A stretch of 10,766 bases of DNA, taken from positions 1 through 10,766 of the forward strand of contig CAKZUS010000137.1 of NCBI GenBank assembly GCA_937921805.1, read 5' to 3'. Positions 1 through 5,954 of the stretch are shown one piece after another (the stretch's first letter is position 1; every line of letters begins with the position of its first letter). Made by a program: the position numbers and the translations under genes. This DNA is from an uncultured Granulosicoccaceae bacterium (GTDB taxonomy: Bacteria > Pseudomonadota > Gammaproteobacteria > JABXHR01). The notes beneath the pieces were generated by a model, which saw only the letters and a list, made by a program, of their open reading frames with translations, had not been told where the DNA came from and did no database searches.

Positions 1-950
1 CGGCGGGTATTAAAACCATAGCCCTGCATCGGCTGGGTACCGGTGTCGGCTAGCTCTTCTTTTTTGACAAAACCTTCTTTGAGCGCCGGAAAGTCATAGC
101 CCAGCGCCCAGTTTTTGGAGATGCTTTCTTCGTAGACATCCAAGTCCCCGCTTTTAAACGCCTCAAACGTTACTTGGCGATCACGGAAATAATCAAAGCG
201 AAAGCGATCAAAATTATTCTTCCCGCGATTCACCGGTAAGTCCTGCCCCCAATAGTCTTCTACGCGCTCATAGCTGATATAGCGCCCTTGCTCAAAGCTC
301 TCGATGCGATACGCGCCGCTGCCTAGCGGTGGCTCAGAAGTCGCTTTGCTCAGGTCGCGCTCGCTCCAGTAGTGCTTGGGTATCACGATTAGCTGGCCCA
401 TAATCATGGGCAGCTCGGGGTTGTCATCGCGCACGAAATCAAAGCGTACCCGCTGCGAATCGAGCGCCGTGGCCGCCTCAACGTCGGCGTAATACTGTTT
501 GTACAAGGGCAGCTCTTCGCGCAGCTTATTAAACGAAAACACCACGTCTTGCGCCGTAATCGGCTGGCCATCGTGCCAGCGCGCTTCGCTGCGCAGTACA
601 TATTCGACCGCGCTATTGTCTTCGGCGATATCAATCGTTTCAGCCAGCAACCCGTATTCAGCAAAAATCTCATCAGAGGACTGCCGAGTCAACGTGTCGT
701 ACAACACCCCCAGACCGCGCGCAGCATTGCCCTGAAGCGTGAAGGGGTTGAGCGAGTCGAACGTCCCCATCGCCCCCATACGTAGCTCACCGCCTTTGGG
801 CGCATCGGGGTTGACGTAATCAAAGTGCGTAAAGTCAGCGGCGTACTTCAATGGCTCGTGCATAGACACGCCATGCGCTGGAGCGCCATGGGCGCCATGG
901 GTCAATAGCGCAACGAGCAAGAGCGCAACAGAGACGGGGCGATTCAGCAT
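1..950 (-). CDS. YejA-like periplasmic peptide-binding protein of an ABC transporter (C-terminal part missing)
   Basis: This is an extracellular solute-binding protein of family 5, the class that captures oligopeptides in the periplasm and hands them to an ABC permease. I translated it from the ATG at 948-950; 316 codons are visible before it runs off the left edge, about half of the usual 600 or so residues. A GAGGA ribosome-binding site lies nine bases upstream (960-964). Residues 1 to about 23 form a signal peptide (one Arg, then a VALLLVALL core). The mature part starts with the pattern NPDAPKGGELRMG, then FDSLNPF, RWHDGQPITAQDVVFS, PPLGSGAYRI and RQVTFEAFKSGDLDVYEE. This set is characteristic of the YejA branch. 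It follows rsuA by 49 bases on the same strand. Permease and ATPase genes, if linked, would lie left of the window. The family call is firm; the exact substrate is unknown. Confidence 0.92.
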   Translation of the reverse strand, partial: MLNRPVSVALLLVALLTHGAHGAPAHGVSMHEPLKYAADFTHFDYVNPDAPKGGELRMGAMGTFDSLNPFTLQGNAARGLGVLYDTLTRQSSDEIFAEYGLLAETIDIAEDNSAVEYVLRSEARWHDGQPITAQDVVFSFNKLREELPLYKQYYADVEAATALDSQRVRFDFVRDDNPELPMIMGQLIVIPKHYWSERDLSKATSEPPLGSGAYRIESFEQGRYISYERVEDYWGQDLPVNRGKNNFDRFRFDYFRDRQVTFEAFKSGDLDVYEESISKNWALGYDFPALKEGFVKKEELADTGTQPMQGYGFNTR

Positions 951-999
951 AGTGGTGGGTCCTCAATAAGCTGTAGCGTAGGTCTAAAAGGTAGACGCT

Positions 1000-1692
1000 T
1001 TAGTTCCCGAACGACAGAATCTCGGTCTCACTGAGGCGTCGAGCTTGCCCTGTTTTTAGGGCCTCTTCTAGAACAATCGTACCAACTTGCCAGCGATGCA
1101 GGCGCCTTACCTCGCAGCCTTCGGTGTGCAGCATGCGTTTGACCTGATGATAGCGCCCCTCAGTAAGCGTCAGATACGCCCGCCGCGCTTCGACAATCTC
1201 CAGTTGCGCGGGCTTGGTAATACGCCGCTCCCCATGGAGCCACACTCCCTCAGCGAACCGCTCGATGGCTCCCACTGGAATATCTTTGTCTGTGTGCAGT
1301 TCGTAGCGCTTGGCGCACTCGCGCCGAGGCGAGGTCAGGGCATGTGTCCAGGCGCCGTCGTCACTGAGCAGCAGCAAGCCCGTGGTATCGCGATCAAGTC
1401 GCCCGGCGATATGCGTGCCCTGCGCCGCCTCGGGTAGTAGGCCCATTACTGTCGGCCACTGTCGGTCTCGCGTCGCCGAGACCACGCCAGCGGGCTTGTT
1501 CAGCATCCAGTACTGCGCCACCGCGGCCGCCACCGCCTCGCCATTGAGCGTCACCGTCGCCCCTGGCGGTACCCGCTGCGCCGCATCCAGCACCCGCTCG
1601 CCATTGATCAAGACCCGCTCTCGTCGCAGCACGCGGCGCGCTTGCGAACGACTCAAATCGGTGTACTGAGAAAGCAGTTGATCAATGCGCAT
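1000..1692 (-). CDS. rsuA: 16S rRNA pseudouridine(516) synthase RsuA
   Basis: RsuA converts uridine 516 of 16S rRNA to pseudouridine during small-subunit assembly. The product is 230 residues, close to the 231 of E. coli RsuA. Residues 1-45 are an S4 RNA-binding domain (MRIDQLLSQYTDLSRSQARR). The catalytic domain follows, with YWMLNKPAGVVSATRD, then the signature GRLDRDTTGLLLLSDDG whose Asp100 is the catalytic nucleophile. TSPRRECAKRYEL and EGRYHQVKRML are the later conserved blocks; the first of these matches RsuA better than RluB, RluE or RluF. The frame is open to an ATG at 1767, but the extra 25 residues do not belong to the family and no clear Shine-Dalgarno supports either start. I chose the ATG at 1690-1692 because MRID aligns with the family N-terminus. 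The stop is TAA at 1000-1002. Confidence 0.93.
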   Translation of the reverse strand: MRIDQLLSQYTDLSRSQARRVLRRERVLINGERVLDAAQRVPPGATVTLNGEAVAAAVAQYWMLNKPAGVVSATRDRQWPTVMGLLPEAAQGTHIAGRLDRDTTGLLLLSDDGAWTHALTSPRRECAKRYELHTDKDIPVGAIERFAEGVWLHGERRITKPAQLEIVEARRAYLTLTEGRYHQVKRMLHTEGCEVRRLHRWQVGTIVLEEALKTGQARRLSETEILSFGN

Positions 1693-1770
1693 GAGATCGC
1701 GAGCGCCTATAGAGACAAACAAGATGCAACATGATACGACCAAATGCTCTCGCATCTGATGCTGCAAGCG

Positions 1771-1814
1771 CTACACCGAGCTATCTATCCAGACGGTGTA
1801 GGGTCAGCTAACCC
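1771..1814. promoter_or_regulatory. Two inverted repeats in the divergent rsuA / lipoprotein intergenic region
   Basis: The sequence shows CTACACCG at 1771-1778 and its exact reverse complement CGGTGTAG at 1794-1801, separated by 15 bases. Directly abutting is a 14-base imperfect palindrome, GGGTCAGCTAACCC, at 1801-1814, broken by one mismatched pair. Both lie between two divergently read genes, where operators are expected. No T-run follows either of them, so terminators are unlikely. I could not find a convincing -35/-10 pair here. The regulatory role is inference. Confidence 0.35.
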
Positions 1815-1859
1815 ACGGTAGGATTGCGATAGCACACCACTGTATTGGAATACCTTGCC

Positions 1860-2210
1860 ATGAAGCCTGTACTCGCCCTCTTGGCAGCCACGGCCCTTGC
1901 CAGCTGCGCCACCGCCCCCGCCGGCCCTATCATTGATCGCTCCGGTGTCAATCCGGCTCAATACCAGAGAGACTACAGCGAGTGTCAGCAATACCAAGCG
2001 CAGGTCGGCGCCGGGAATGCTGGTCGCGACGCTCTCACTGGCGCCATTGTCGGTGGCTTATTGGGTGATCTCGCGGGGGCCAATCGCGATCGCTCAGCGG
2101 GCCTAGGTATCGTCGCTGGCGGCGCTGCGGCTTGGGAGGAGGCGGAGTCGCGCAAAGTGCAGGTTTTTGCTAACTGCATGATCAACCGTGGCTACAAAAT
2201 CCTCGGCTAA
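1860..2210 (+). CDS. Small glycine-zipper lipoprotein
   Basis: This 116-residue envelope protein has no assigned enzymatic role. Residues 1-15 form a lipoprotein signal peptide ending in the lipobox LAS-Cys16, so the mature protein should be lipid-anchored, probably to the outer membrane. Residues 25-48 carry the pattern YQRDYSECQQY. Residues 61-92 are rich in Gly and Ala with spaced glycines (GAIVGGLLGDLAG, then GLGIVAGGAAA), typical of a glycine-zipper membrane segment. The end is NCMINRGYKIL. Cys42 and Cys106 recur in similar small proteins and could form a disulfide. I chose the ATG at 1860 over an in-frame TTG at 1845 because a GGAA lies nine bases upstream and because the signal peptide then starts correctly with MKPVLALL. 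It is the only plus-strand gene in the window. The function is unknown. Confidence 0.85.
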   Translation: MKPVLALLAATALASCATAPAGPIIDRSGVNPAQYQRDYSECQQYQAQVGAGNAGRDALTGAIVGGLLGDLAGANRDRSAGLGIVAGGAAAWEEAESRKVQVFANCMINRGYKILG

Positions 2211-2227
2211 GCGCACGACTCGCTTGC

Positions 2228-3133
2228 CTATAGCCCTCGGCAGCGGAGAGTCGGCGACAGCTTAAAGCACTGCTGCGCGGCATCACATTGGCCGCTCACT
2301 TGGTACATTCCCGCTGGGCAGTCTCCCTGCGTGGGCGGGTCTTGTGGGCCGATACCAAGCGGCTTCAGCCAGGTTTGCACCGTCGCGACAGCGGCCTTAG
2401 CGCCGCCGACAAGGCCTATGCCTTGTTTCGCCATGTCTGTCTTTGCCATGCCCTGCTGCTCGTCCATACTTGGCATCAGGCCTGGCGACTGGCCTGGCGA
2501 CTGGTCCGGTGGCATGCCGTCGATGCTGCTCCTTTGCATGCTGTCATCCATCCTGCTCATCATTTTTTCGTCGCCACCGGCCATCATTGACTGAGTCGCT
2601 GCGTCGGGTGACTCTGCGCGTGATGATGCACCGAACTGCTGCCGCAACCAAGCCATCGGACCGGAGGACTCCTCGGCGAGGGATTGCAAAGTCTCACGCT
2701 CGGCATCAGTCATCACATCACTGGTGTGCATCGGCTTGCTCATGCTCGACATCATCGCAGTATCAGACTGAGCCATCATCCCGCGCTGCATCATCTTGTC
2801 ATCGGGCTTAGCCATCATCCCATGCTGCATCATCTTGTCATCGGGCTTAGCCATATCGTGATGATCCATCATCTTATCGCCCATTTTTGCCATTCCCTGC
2901 CCGCTTGGCCACTGTCCTTGCATCGGCATGCCTTTATCACCCATTGAGGCCACGGGCTGCATGCCAAACATCCCCATCTTCGGGTCAGGGGGCAGTTGCT
3001 CCAGCATCGCTACATCAATCTGGGCTTCGGGCACGGTATAGCGCTCCATCATCAACAGACGTTCTGTATCGACGACGTGGCGGGGTGTGGACTGACACGC
3101 AGTGAGCAGCAAAAGCAACAGTAGCGGGCGCAC
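2228..3133 (-). CDS. Methionine-rich lipoprotein with 13-residue repeats, function unknown
   Basis: I do not recognise this 301-residue protein as a named family. It starts with GTG. A very short signal sequence (one Arg and a run of Leu) ends in the lipobox LTA-Cys13, so it should be an anchored lipoprotein. About 40 of the 301 residues are methionine, concentrated between residues 43 and 235, often as MM pairs next to Asp, Lys or His. Examples are GDKMMDHHDM and two adjacent copies of MAKPDDKMMQ(H/R)GM. A mid segment without this bias (142-180) looks helical. Residues 205-220 are Pro/Gly-rich (PDQSPGQSPG). The C-terminal 30 residues hold four cysteines (272, 283, 289, 298), with the pattern CPAGMYQVSGQC, perhaps a small disulfide-bonded cap. 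Met/His clusters in periplasmic proteins often bind copper(I) or silver; that role here is inference. The gene lies 72 bases downstream of the deacetylase gene on the same strand, with AAGAG eight bases before the start. Confidence 0.75.
   Translation of the reverse strand: MRPLLLLLLLTACQSTPRHVVDTERLLMMERYTVPEAQIDVAMLEQLPPDPKMGMFGMQPVASMGDKGMPMQGQWPSGQGMAKMGDKMMDHHDMAKPDDKMMQHGMMAKPDDKMMQRGMMAQSDTAMMSSMSKPMHTSDVMTDAERETLQSLAEESSGPMAWLRQQFGASSRAESPDAATQSMMAGGDEKMMSRMDDSMQRSSIDGMPPDQSPGQSPGLMPSMDEQQGMAKTDMAKQGIGLVGGAKAAVATVQTWLKPLGIGPQDPPTQGDCPAGMYQVSGQCDAAQQCFKLSPTLRCRGL
2481..2504. repeat. Exact 12-bp tandem duplication inside the Met-rich gene
   Basis: CCTGGCGACTGG occurs twice head to tail (2481-2492 and 2493-2504) with no mismatch. 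It keeps the reading frame and encodes the repeated Ser-Pro-Gly-Gln of the Pro/Gly-rich segment. Confidence 0.85.
2772..2849. repeat. 39-bp tandem repeat (two copies) inside the Met-rich gene
   Basis: Copy 1 is at 2772-2810 and copy 2 at 2811-2849. They are identical except for two adjacent bases (GC in copy 1, AT in copy 2, at the eleventh to thirteenth positions of the unit). Each unit is 13 codons and gives the protein repeat AKPDDKMMQ-H/R-GMM. A degenerate third unit follows in the DNA at about 2850-2895 (protein GDKMMDHHDMAKP). The near identity points to recent slippage or unequal exchange. Confidence 0.88.
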
Positions 3134-3205
3134 GGCACAGACTCTTAGAGGGTAGGGCCTTGCCGATACAGATTCTATGCCGAGTCTCTATCCAGAATCG
3201 AGCAT

Positions 3206-4123
3206 CTAAACCACACACTGCTCGACATAAGCTGCTGCCGACTCCCCCAGCGCCTCCAAGTGGTAGCCGCCTTCGAGCAAAGACACCACCCGCCCCTGAG
3301 CCGATAGCGCAGCCTGCTCCATCACCTGCGCGCCGATGCGAGCAAAATCATCGCTAGTGAGGCGCAACCCTCCCAGTGGATCGTGCTCATGCGCATCAAA
3401 GCCCGCCGAGACGATAATCAGCTCTGGGGCAAAATCACGTAGCTGTGGCCACCACGCCTGCTGCGTGCGCGCCCGATACTCCTTGCCATCGCACCCCGTC
3501 GCCAGCGGCAGGTTGATGCGCTGACCCTCGACATTCTCGCCGTAATAGCCAGGATAAAAAGGAGACTGGAAGCTCGATAGAAACAAAATTCCTTCGCGCC
3601 CTTTCAGCAAATCTTCCGTGCCATTGCCATGATGTACATCAAAGTCCACCACTGCCACCCGCTCTAGGCCCAGCTGTTCCCGCGCAAACACCGCCGCCAG
3701 CGCCGCACTGCCAAAATAGCAAAACCCCATCGCCCGATCACGTTCTGCGTGGTGACCAGGAGGGCGCATATTAATGAAAGCACTGCTCGCCTGCCCCGCC
3801 ACCACCTGATCCACCGCATCCATCGCCGAGCCCGCCGCCGCCAAGGCCGCCGAGAGCGTAAAGGCATTCATGCTCGTATCTGCGTCGAGTTGGACATGTC
3901 CTTCACTGGGCGCGACGTCAAACAAAGATTGCACATAAGCCGGATCGTGCACGGCCTCTAGCGCTTTGCGCGTCGCATCCACGACGGGACGACGCTGCAT
4001 GCGATCGAGCAACTGCGCCCGCTCCAGCGCATGCTCCACCGCCGCAATGCGGGCAGGCTGCTCAGGGTGACCTGGTGCATTCTCGTGATGAAGCGCGATA
4101 GGGTCGCTGTAGTAGAGCTGCAC
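3206..4123 (-). CDS. Histone deacetylase family (zinc-dependent amidohydrolase/deacylase)
   Basis: This 305-residue protein is a full-length bacterial member of the arginase/deacetylase fold. The family removes acetyl groups from lysines, polyamines or related amides using one zinc ion. The visible motifs, in order, are PGHPEQPARI (residues 17-26), RPPGHHAE with the general-base pair His124-His125, MGFCYF, VVDFDVHHGNGTED with zinc ligands Asp162 and His164, SAGFDAHEHDPLGG with the third ligand Asp243, and LEGGYH with the catalytic Tyr287. All key residues are present, so it should be active. It has no signal peptide and is probably cytoplasmic. The start is GTG at 4121-4123, with only a weak AGG about 11 bases upstream, but MQLYYSDPIALHH fits the family N-terminus. 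Neighbours do not reveal the substrate, and I cannot separate acetylpolyamine from protein deacetylase activity. Confidence 0.93.
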   Translation of the reverse strand: MQLYYSDPIALHHENAPGHPEQPARIAAVEHALERAQLLDRMQRRPVVDATRKALEAVHDPAYVQSLFDVAPSEGHVQLDADTSMNAFTLSAALAAAGSAMDAVDQVVAGQASSAFINMRPPGHHAERDRAMGFCYFGSAALAAVFAREQLGLERVAVVDFDVHHGNGTEDLLKGREGILFLSSFQSPFYPGYYGENVEGQRINLPLATGCDGKEYRARTQQAWWPQLRDFAPELIIVSAGFDAHEHDPLGGLRLTSDDFARIGAQVMEQAALSAQGRVVSLLEGGYHLEALGESAAAYVEQCVV

Positions 4124-4265
4124 TGATAGGGACGCCTGTCTAGAAAGTCAGGTGGATAGAATAGCGTAAGTGTAGTTTGGGATGTGCGCGTAAAAGAGAC
4201 ATTCATATGGTTTCTCTCAGCCTACAATATCCTGCAACCTGATTGCTAAACTTGTTTCTTCATCG

Positions 4266-5321
4266 CTACAAAACCACTGACCAGCTGTACCCTTCCCCTA
4301 TTATCTCTCTACCATCAGCAAACCAGTGGACCAACAACTCAGCATGGCGTATTGACTCTGTTTTATAACACCAAACCTCATCGCCCACTTTTATACGAAC
4401 CACTCCACTCTTTGCCACTCTATAAGATCTAGAAAAATGGTATCGACCATAAAAATTATCGGGGAAGTTATAGCCACTTACTTGTGGTGATTCATAGCAC
4501 TTTAGTGCCAAACCATCTGGTGTTGAATTAAAACCATTTGTGTATGTCTTATAACTCTCAATATAATATTTCTCCCACTTATCAAGATCTGACGACTGAG
4601 ACACTCTTTTTACGACATCAAATCTAAAGTTACTGTGTCCGCTCGCCCACGCTTCTTGCAGTTTTTTGTTAGAGTGGTGACCACCCCAAAGAGCTTCACA
4701 GTGTTGATATATCCTTCTCCCAATGTCTTTAGATTGACCAATATATGTTTCATGCGTTTTATTCCATATACAATAAATCCCCATCACTCCAGCCAACGAT
4801 TTAATTTGAATTTCTTTCTTACGTTGTTCTTTGAAGGGAATTCCTAAGATATAATGTTTATTTTTTGATAGCGCAGCATTGGCAGTTCCGCTGTTCCTGT
4901 TACCTAAATCAATGGGGTTATTCTTCTCTGTGTAGCCTGAGCTTACAATATTTTTTATATTTCTCGGCCTACGCGAATAACTAGATATAGATATACCAAC
5001 TGAAACAGGTACACTGCTCTTTTCATGACACCATTCCACTTTAACAATTTCAGCATGAATATTTTCTCCGTTATCAAGCGCACCTACAATCGGTAGAGAA
5101 CTGGGATAGTTAATAAAACCCACAAGTTCGCTTTCCACGAAGACATTCACATTAACTTTATCATTTTTATTGTTTATACTAATCCTGCACTTAGCACCTT
5201 TTCTGTACTTCGCAGTGATTTTTTCTGCAACAGCTCCTCCTCTTAAAAAGGGCCAATCGACACGCTCAAGCTCAAAATTTCTTTTAAAAGGCACTCTATC
5301 AACCTGCTTATTTCCAATCAC
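4266..5321 (-). CDS. GIY-YIG nuclease-domain protein with a novel N-terminal region
   Basis: Residues 178-270 form a GIY-YIG endonuclease domain. They contain GIYCIW (181-186), YIGQSKDIGRRIYQH (193-207) with the catalytic Arg at 202 or 203, the spacer HHSNKKLQEAWASGHSNFRF, then WEKYYIESY with the likely metal-binding Glu250, and NGFNSTPDG with Asn265. This arrangement resembles the homing-endonuclease branch. Residues 1-115 are beta-rich; the stretch around LVGFINYPSSLPIVGALDNG recalls a HIRAN-type DNA-binding fold, but that is only an impression. Residues 295-351 form a further unassigned tail (VVRIKVGDEVWCYKTESIRHAE). The frame opens at GTG 5319-5321, with a TGA two codons upstream and no good ribosome-binding site. 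A second GTG at 5292-5294 has AGCAGG placed properly, and an ATG at 5370 could be the original start if one base was gained (see findings). The true N-terminus is uncertain. Confidence 0.85.
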   Translation of the reverse strand: MIGNKQVDRVPFKRNFELERVDWPFLRGGAVAEKITAKYRKGAKCRISINNKNDKVNVNVFVESELVGFINYPSSLPIVGALDNGENIHAEIVKVEWCHEKSSVPVSVGISISSYSRRPRNIKNIVSSGYTEKNNPIDLGNRNSGTANAALSKNKHYILGIPFKEQRKKEIQIKSLAGVMGIYCIWNKTHETYIGQSKDIGRRIYQHCEALWGGHHSNKKLQEAWASGHSNFRFDVVKRVSQSSDLDKWEKYYIESYKTYTNGFNSTPDGLALKCYESPQVSGYNFPDNFYGRYHFSRSYRVAKSGVVRIKVGDEVWCYKTESIRHAELLVHWFADGREIIGEGYSWSVVL

Positions 5322-5370
5322 CCCAGGTCAAATAGCAGCTTACAAAGTTCTTTTCAAGAAAAACTTTCAT
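5308..5370 (-). other. Short out-of-frame reading frame leading into the GIY-YIG gene
   Basis: An ATG (5368-5370, preceded by another in-frame ATG at 5371-5373 and by AGAAAG) opens a 20-codon frame, starting MKVFLEKNFVSCYLTWGD, that stops with TAA after overlapping the start of the nuclease gene by 14 bases. It may be the true N-terminus of that gene, disconnected by one base in the G-run at 5321-5324, or a leader peptide that couples translation, or chance. Confidence 0.3.
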
Positions 5371-5420
5371 CATATACTTTCTGCACGCAACACCAAAGCA
5401 CACACGTCGATGTTATTCAT

Positions 5421-5684
5421 TCATACACCCTTATATACATGTGAACGATGAGCAACTTTAATAACCATAACAATAAGCTCTTCATCGCGAATTTCGTATA
5501 TTATTCGGAGATTTCCTTGCCTTACTCTGTAGAGATTCTGCCCTGAAAGTTTAATGCAACCTTCCGTTCTAGGGTTTTTCGATAAAAAATCAATTTTTTC
5601 CAAAACTCGCTTGATGTCTTTCTTAGATAGACTTCGAAGATCCTTAGCTACAGATTTCTTGAAAGATACATTATATTTTGCCAT
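5421..5684 (-). CDS. RelE/ParE-family toxin of a type II toxin-antitoxin pair
   Basis: The product has 87 residues, the usual size. RelE-type toxins cut mRNA in the ribosome, while ParE members poison gyrase; sequence reading alone does not always separate them. The layout MAKYNVSFKKSVAKDLRSLSK (N-terminal strand and helix) is followed by LYRVRQGNLRIIYEI (51-65) and VIKVAHRSHVYK (74-85). The basic residues Arg53, Arg60 and Arg80 and the aromatic Tyr84 sit where RelE-type ribonucleases carry catalytic or RNA-contacting residues, so an mRNA interferase is more likely. Its ATG lies 14 bases inside the antitoxin gene and has only a weak ribosome-binding site, which fits translational coupling to the antitoxin. 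The gene is AT-rich like the rest of the cassette. Confidence 0.88.
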   Translation of the reverse strand: MAKYNVSFKKSVAKDLRSLSKKDIKRVLEKIDFLSKNPRTEGCIKLSGQNLYRVRQGNLRIIYEIRDEELIVMVIKVAHRSHVYKGV

Positions 5685-5904
5685 GAGATTTCAAGTCTGC
5701 AAGCAATGCCTCATAGCTCAAGCAAGATTCATTCTGACGCTCTTCAAAAGCACTCAAATCCTCTTGATCTTCTCTAAGAGAAAGCCTCACAGCCTCATTC
5801 ACTAGCTCTGAAACAGACTGATGTAAATCGGCCGCCTTCAGGCACAGCGCATGATGAATATCTGGATCAAAGTACACCGTCGATCTTTTTGACAAGTCGC
5901 CCAT
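5671..5904 (-). CDS. Ribbon-helix-helix antitoxin
   Basis: This 77-residue protein should neutralise the toxin encoded just downstream and repress the shared promoter. Residues 5-40 (SKRSTVYFDPDIHHALCLKAADLHQSVSELVNEAVRLSL) have the ribbon-helix-helix pattern: a short basic beta strand, then two helices with a polar turn. An acidic linker (REDQEDLSAFEERQNE) leads to a C-terminal toxin-binding segment, SYEALLADLKSHGKI, a form often seen in antitoxins paired with RelE toxins. The frame is open to a GTG at 5911-5913, but that codon lies inside the Shine-Dalgarno sequence, so I start at the ATG at 5902-5904. The family assignment rests on pattern and context. Confidence 0.87.
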   Translation of the reverse strand: MGDLSKRSTVYFDPDIHHALCLKAADLHQSVSELVNEAVRLSLREDQEDLSAFEERQNESCLSYEALLADLKSHGKI

Positions 5905-5910
5905 TTCAGA

Positions 5911-5918
5911 CACCTCCT
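5911..5918 (-). promoter_or_regulatory. Strong ribosome-binding site deciding the antitoxin start
   Basis: Read on the minus strand, AGGAGGTG at 5918-5911 is a near-perfect Shine-Dalgarno, with eight bases between AGGAGG and the ATG at 5904. It rules out the in-frame GTG that overlaps it. Its strength against the weak toxin site would favour excess antitoxin. Confidence 0.85.
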
Positions 5919-5925
5919 AACACAG

Positions 5926-5954
5926 AGCATAACACTACAACGTTATAGCGTCAA
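5926..5954 (-). promoter_or_regulatory. Sigma-70-type promoter of the toxin-antitoxin operon
   Basis: On the minus strand a -35 box TTGACG (5954-5949) is followed, after exactly 17 bases, by a -10 box TATGCT (5931-5926). The -35 matches consensus at five of six bases and the -10 at four of six. Transcription would start near 5919, giving a very short leader before the antitoxin ribosome-binding site. Confidence 0.65.
5929..5946. promoter_or_regulatory. Inverted repeat overlapping the promoter, candidate antitoxin operator
   Basis: ATAAC (5929-5933) and GTTAT (5942-5946) form a perfect 5-base inverted repeat with an 8-base centre, and AACGTT (5939-5944) is a smaller palindrome within it. The repeat covers the promoter spacer and the upstream half of the -10 box. 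This is where a ribbon-helix-helix antitoxin would bind to repress its own operon. Confidence 0.5.

Noticed and set aside
886..900. Near-palindrome CCATGGGCGCCATGG
   Set aside because: It falls inside the signal-peptide region of the solute-binding protein and is explained by repeated His-Gly-Ala codons.
975..999. Hairpin between rsuA and the solute-binding protein gene (GTCTA / TAGAC)
   Set aside because: It has a five-base stem with no T-run after it. It is too weak to call a terminator or attenuator.
2216..2253. CGACTC / GAGTCG inverted repeat between the two convergent genes as a terminator
   Set aside because: The arms are only six bases, 26 bases apart, and no T-run follows on either strand.
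2772..2849. Possible CRISPR-like repeat
   Set aside because: The two units are directly adjacent without spacers, are in frame and encode a protein repeat.
3958..4206. Minus-strand open frame upstream of and overlapping the deacetylase start
   Set aside because: It overlaps the conserved N-terminus of the deacetylase in another frame and has no recognisable content.
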